Assembly: GCA_005881085.1 (NCBI GenBank)
Contig: VBGU01000150.1
Span: 1 to 7,765, forward strand
DNA from: Chloroflexota bacterium
GTDB lineage: Bacteria > Chloroflexota > Limnocylindria > P2-11E
Length of the DNA stretch: 7,765 bases
Direction of reading: 5' to 3'
Each line of letters opens with the position of its first letter. The first letter of the stretch is position 1. Shown piece by piece: positions 6,610-7,765 of the stretch. The position numbers were made by a program, and so were the translations under genes. Below the pieces are notes generated by a model. The model was not told where the DNA came from and ran no database searches. It saw only the letters and a list, made by a program, of their open reading frames with translations.

Positions 6610-7640
6610 TGCTCGTCGTCATGAAGGGCGATGCGACGAAGGATGAGATCGATGCGGTCGTCGAGCGCATCAAGGAGTTCGGCATCACGCCGGTGCCGCT
6701 GCCCGGCGCCGAGCGGACCGCGATCGGCACGTTTGGCAGCACCTCGCGCGCCGCGGCGGAAGCCGTCGAGTCACTCCCAGGTGTCGCCGAGGTCGTCCCG
6801 ATCAGTCGCCCGTTCAAGCTCGCGTCGCGAGAGGTCATCGGTGAGGACACGGTGGTCCGCATCGGCGATGTCCCGGTCGGTCACGGCCACCCGCTCGCCG
6901 TCATCGCGGGTCCCTGCGCTGTCGAGTCGCGCGAGGTGACGCTCGAGACCGCGCGGGCCGTCCGCGCAGCGGGCGGCGCGGCGCTGCGCGGCGGTGCCTT
7001 CAAGCCGCGGAGCTCGCCGTACACGTTCCGCGGCATGGGCGGGGAGGGCCTCGAAATCCTCGCGGAGGCGCGCGCGGTGAGCGGGCTCCCGGTCGTTACC
7101 GAGGTGCTCGCGCCCGGCGACGTCGAAGCGGTCGCCGCCGTCGCCGATTGCCTCCAGATCGGCGCTCGGAACATGCAGAACTACTCGCTATTGGACGCGG
7201 TCGGAGAGCAGACCAAGCCCGTGCTGTTGAAACGCGGCATGTCAGCGACGGTCGAGGAGCTGTTGCTGTCGGCGGAGTACATCCTCGCCCGCGGCAACCG
7301 CAACGTCATCCTCTGCGAGCGGGGGATCCGCACGTTCGAGCGGTACACGCGCAACACCTTCGACATCAACGCGATCCCGCTCCTCAAGCGGCTTTCACAC
7401 CTGCCGGTGCTGGCCGATCCCTCCCACGGGACGGGGAAGTGGTACCTCGTCGCGCCGATCGCCCTCGCAGCGGTCGCCGCCGGAGCGGATGGCCTCCTCA
7501 TCGAGGTCCACCCGAGTCCGGACCACGCGCTCTCCGACGGATTTCAGTCGCTCAGCTTCGACAACTTCCGCGCGCTCATGGCCGCGGTGCCGCACGTCGC
7601 GCGCGCGGTCGGCCGCACCGAGCAGGTCGCGACACCGTGA
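6609..7640 (+). CDS. aroF: 3-deoxy-7-phosphoheptulonate (DAHP) synthase, type I-beta with regulatory domain
   Basis: Condenses phosphoenolpyruvate and erythrose 4-phosphate to DAHP, the first step of the shikimate pathway. It is 343 aa and resembles the Thermotoga maritima enzyme throughout. Residues about 1-70 form the N-terminal ferredoxin-like domain that binds tyrosine or phenylalanine in Thermotoga; the catalytic barrel follows. Metal ligands are C103 (AGPCAVES), H273 (DPSHGTGK), E299 (EVHP) and D310 (ALSDG). Substrate motifs are RGGAFKPRSSPY (127-138), IGARNMQN (184-191), LLKRG (206-210) and CERGIRT (236-242). The GTG start at 6609 is preferred because MLVVMKGDAT matches the family N-terminus and GGAG lies at 6598-6601; the ATG at 6621 would cut the first strand. 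Feedback by tyrosine or phenylalanine is inferred from the domain. Naming varies in this family (aroF, aroG, aroA); the symbol denotes function only. Confidence 0.95.
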   Translation: MLVVMKGDATKDEIDAVVERIKEFGITPVPLPGAERTAIGTFGSTSRAAAEAVESLPGVAEVVPISRPFKLASREVIGEDTVVRIGDVPVGHGHPLAVIAGPCAVESREVTLETARAVRAAGGAALRGGAFKPRSSPYTFRGMGGEGLEILAEARAVSGLPVVTEVLAPGDVEAVAAVADCLQIGARNMQNYSLLDAVGEQTKPVLLKRGMSATVEELLLSAEYILARGNRNVILCERGIRTFERYTRNTFDINAIPLLKRLSHLPVLADPSHGTGKWYLVAPIALAAVAAGADGLLIEVHPSPDHALSDGFQSLSFDNFRALMAAVPHVARAVGRTEQVATP

Positions 7641-7765
7641 AGATCGGCATCGCCGGGCTCGGGCTCATCGGCGGGTCGCTCGCGCTCGCGCTTCGCGACC
7701 GGCACGAGGTCACCGGATACGACAACGACGAGCGCGCGCGTGCGGCCGCGAAGGCCGACGGCGTC
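7637..7765 (+). CDS. tyrA: Prephenate dehydrogenase-like protein, N-terminal part (cut by window end)
   Basis: Only 43 codons are visible, from GTG 7637, which overlaps the DAHP synthase stop by four bases (GTGA). The protein begins MKIGIAGLGLIGGSLALAL, a Rossmann dinucleotide-binding start of the form GxGxxG (7-12) with the GLIGGSLA signature typical of prephenate and arogenate dehydrogenases. The second strand, VTGYDNDE, ends in an acidic residue that favours NAD+. It would oxidise prephenate (or arogenate) on the tyrosine branch, which fits the AroH chorismate mutase two genes upstream. The catalytic C-terminal part is outside the window, so other NAD-binding families cannot be fully excluded. 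The truncation is the window edge, not a broken gene. Confidence 0.83.
   Translation, partial: MKIGIAGLGLIGGSLALALRDRHEVTGYDNDERARAAAKADGV

Overview
This window holds an aromatic amino-acid supra-operon, entirely on the + strand: a tRNA-sensing T-box leader, then trpE-trpG-trpD-trpC-trpB-trpA, then an AroH-class chorismate mutase, a type I-beta DAHP synthase, and the first 43 codons of a prephenate dehydrogenase-like gene cut by the window edge. The DNA is strongly GC-rich with uniform codon use (mostly G or C in third positions), and it uses ATG, GTG and TTG starts. A transcriptional T-box of Firmicutes style in front of such GC-rich DNA, with a Thermotoga-like DAHP synthase and a Bacillus-like chorismate mutase, suggests a GC-rich Terrabacteria lineage such as Chloroflexota. 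That assignment is inference; no marker in the window fixes the taxon.

Layout. Bases 1-62 are two tandem copies of a ~31-bp C-rich repeat whose complementary strand has four G-runs per copy. Next comes a possible extended -10 promoter (62-70). About 77-340 is a T-box leader in which Stem I, a UGG (Trp) specifier, Stem II, a IIA/B-like element, Stem III, the UGGC-ACC T-box bulge and a rho-independent terminator can all be traced. From 356 to the window end the eight complete genes and one partial gene are packed without gaps: every junction overlaps by 1, 4 or 14 bases, so translational coupling is likely.

How it works together. DAHP synthase makes the first committed intermediate of the shikimate pathway. 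TrpE/TrpG take chorismate to anthranilate, and TrpD, TrpC, TrpB and TrpA carry it to tryptophan. AroH and the prephenate dehydrogenase send chorismate towards tyrosine (and phenylalanine). All of this lies downstream of one leader that appears to read uncharged tRNA-Trp. Tryptophan supply therefore probably controls the common-pathway entry enzyme and the tyrosine-branch genes as well.

Points of most interest: there is no trpF (phosphoribosylanthranilate isomerase) between trpC and trpB or anywhere else in the window; T-box control extends over aroH, the DAHP synthase and tyrA; the T-box/terminator switch is built from a duplicated sequence; the upstream repeat has G-quadruplex potential; and TrpC, TrpG and AroH have substitutions at or near active sites. 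This is mostly a recognisable pathway in an unusual arrangement. I do not see a wholly new system here.
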